NCBI GenBank assembly: GCA_021129615.1
Contig: JAJOKY010000013.1
Coordinates: 1-5,379, forward strand
Length of the DNA stretch: 5,379 bases
Reading direction: 5' to 3'
DNA from: Minisyncoccota bacterium
GTDB taxonomy: Bacteria; Patescibacteriota; Minisyncoccia; Minisyncoccales; CSSED10-335
This document shows positions 4,676-5,379 of this stretch, in pieces. The translations under genes and the position numbers were made by a program. Position 1 is the stretch's first letter. Each line of letters opens with the position of its first letter. Below the pieces are notes generated by a model that ran no database searches, was not told where the DNA came from, and saw only the letters and a list, made by a program, of their open reading frames with translations.

Positions 4676-5379
4676 ATGAAACTAATAATTGTAGAGAGCC
4701 CTACTAAATCAAAAACAATCCAAAAATTTCTTAATAAGGGGTATGAGGTTATATCCTCTTATGGGCATGTTCGCGATTTACCAAAAAAGAAGATTGGCAT
4801 TGATATCAAAAATAATTTTAAACCAGAGTATACTATTTCTGGTGATAAGAAAAATATATCAAAAATAAAAAATTTAGTAAAAAGAGCCGATAAAGTTCTT
4901 ATAGCAACAGACCCAGATAGAGAAGGTGAAGCGATAGGCTGGCATCTGAGCAAACTATTAGGTCTTTCAAAAGAAAAATATGAAAGGATCGTTTTTAATG
5001 AGATCACTGAAAAAGCGATTAAGAGATCACTATTAACCCCCAGGGGACTCGATATGGACTTAGTTGATGCTCAACAGGCCAGAAGAATTCTAGACAGGGT
5101 AGTTGGATATAAACTCTCTCCATTTCTTTGGAAAAAAGTGGCTCGTGGACTTTCAGCTGGTAGAGTTCAGTCAGTGGCTTTAAGATTTATAACAGACAGA
5201 GAAAGAGAGATAGAAAAATTTTTAAAAGAAGAATATTGGAGTATTGAAGCTGAAATGAAAAGAGAGTCTGAGGATTCTAATATAGTGGCACAGTTAATTA
5301 AAATAGACAATAAAAAAATTGATAAATTTTTTATTAAAAATAAGCAAAGCGCTGAAAAGATAAAAAAGAGGCTAGAAAA
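4676..5379 (+). CDS. topA: DNA topoisomerase I (type IA), N-terminal part, truncated by window end
   Basis: TopA relaxes negative supercoils by single-strand passage, without ATP. The frame is open from the ATG at 4676 to the window end, giving 234 complete codons of a protein that is usually 600-900 residues, so the gene is cut by the window and not broken. The Toprim domain is clear: MKLIIVESPTKSKTI with Glu7, YGHVRDLP (29-36), and ATDPDREGEAIGWH (77-90) with the acidic triad Asp79, Asp81 and Glu83. Then come FNEITEKAI (107-115), DAQQARRILDRVVGYKLSPFLW (131-152) and LSAGRVQSVALR (159-170), all highly conserved in bacterial TopA. The active-site tyrosine and any C-terminal zinc fingers lie beyond the window. 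The start is fixed by the family's characteristic MKLIIVESPxK opening. No Shine-Dalgarno precedes it. A terminator at 4530-4571 separates it from pth and the small unit. Confidence 0.97.
   Translation, partial: MKLIIVESPTKSKTIQKFLNKGYEVISSYGHVRDLPKKKIGIDIKNNFKPEYTISGDKKNISKIKNLVKRADKVLIATDPDREGEAIGWHLSKLLGLSKEKYERIVFNEITEKAIKRSLLTPRGLDMDLVDAQQARRILDRVVGYKLSPFLWKKVARGLSAGRVQSVALRFITDREREIEKFLKEEYWSIEAEMKRESEDSNIVAQLIKIDNKKIDKFFIKNKQSAEKIKKRLE

Noticed and set aside
4759..5007. Minus-strand 82-codon ORF inside topA
   Set aside because: It is antisense to the conserved Toprim region of topA, so it is a shadow of that gene.
1..5379. Recoded UGA (as in Gracilibacteria or Absconditabacteria)
   Set aside because: UGA ends hisS, yqeY and pth at the expected family lengths and no conserved frame contains an internal UGA, so the standard bacterial code applies.
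1..5379. CRISPR arrays, insertion sequences or phage genes
   Set aside because: No spaced direct repeats, transposase motifs or terminal inverted repeats were seen. All sizeable genes are housekeeping.

Overview
The window is an AT-rich, gene-dense stretch of a bacterial chromosome that looks like a member of the Candidate Phyla Radiation (Patescibacteria, most likely Parcubacteria-like). This assignment is an inference. It rests on very short intergenic gaps, almost no Shine-Dalgarno sequences, a mix of small housekeeping genes (S21, YqeY, YbeY, HIT, HisRS, LepB) in an order I associate with that group, and sequence flavour such as the HisRS start with PTGMHDIL and the Pth motif GHKGV. The standard code fits: UGA is used as a stop in hisS, yqeY and pth, and no frame needs recoding.

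Layout. Positions 1-198 carry no supportable gene and end in a strong, bidirectional intrinsic terminator (156-194). Six minus-strand genes then read leftward, in transcription order lepB (3581-3036), hisS (3034-1760), a HIT hydrolase (1757-1401), rpsU (1332-1090), yqeY (1109-615) and ybeY (618-199). Most junctions are a few bases or overlaps, and only the 68-bp gap upstream of rpsU is longer. This looks like one operon dedicated to protein synthesis and export: signal peptidase, tRNA charging, a ribosomal protein and 16S rRNA processing. Its candidate promoter places the start of transcription on or next to the lepB ATG, so the mRNA may be leaderless.

A 187-bp AT-rich divergent region (3582-3768) separates this operon from the plus-strand genes. 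These are pth (3769-4326, peptidyl-tRNA hydrolase) and topA (from 4676, DNA topoisomerase I, cut off by the window end; its first 234 codons are present, including the Toprim acidic residues).

The most unusual stretch is the 349-bp gap between pth and topA. It contains a consensus -10 element, the only near-complete Shine-Dalgarno in the window followed by a 15-codon ORF, three inverted repeats and a strong intrinsic terminator at 4530-4571. Together these describe a discrete transcription unit of about 210 nt, either a structured leader RNA or a small RNA with a leader peptide. I do not recognise it as a known RNA family. The remaining genes are ordinary housekeeping genes.
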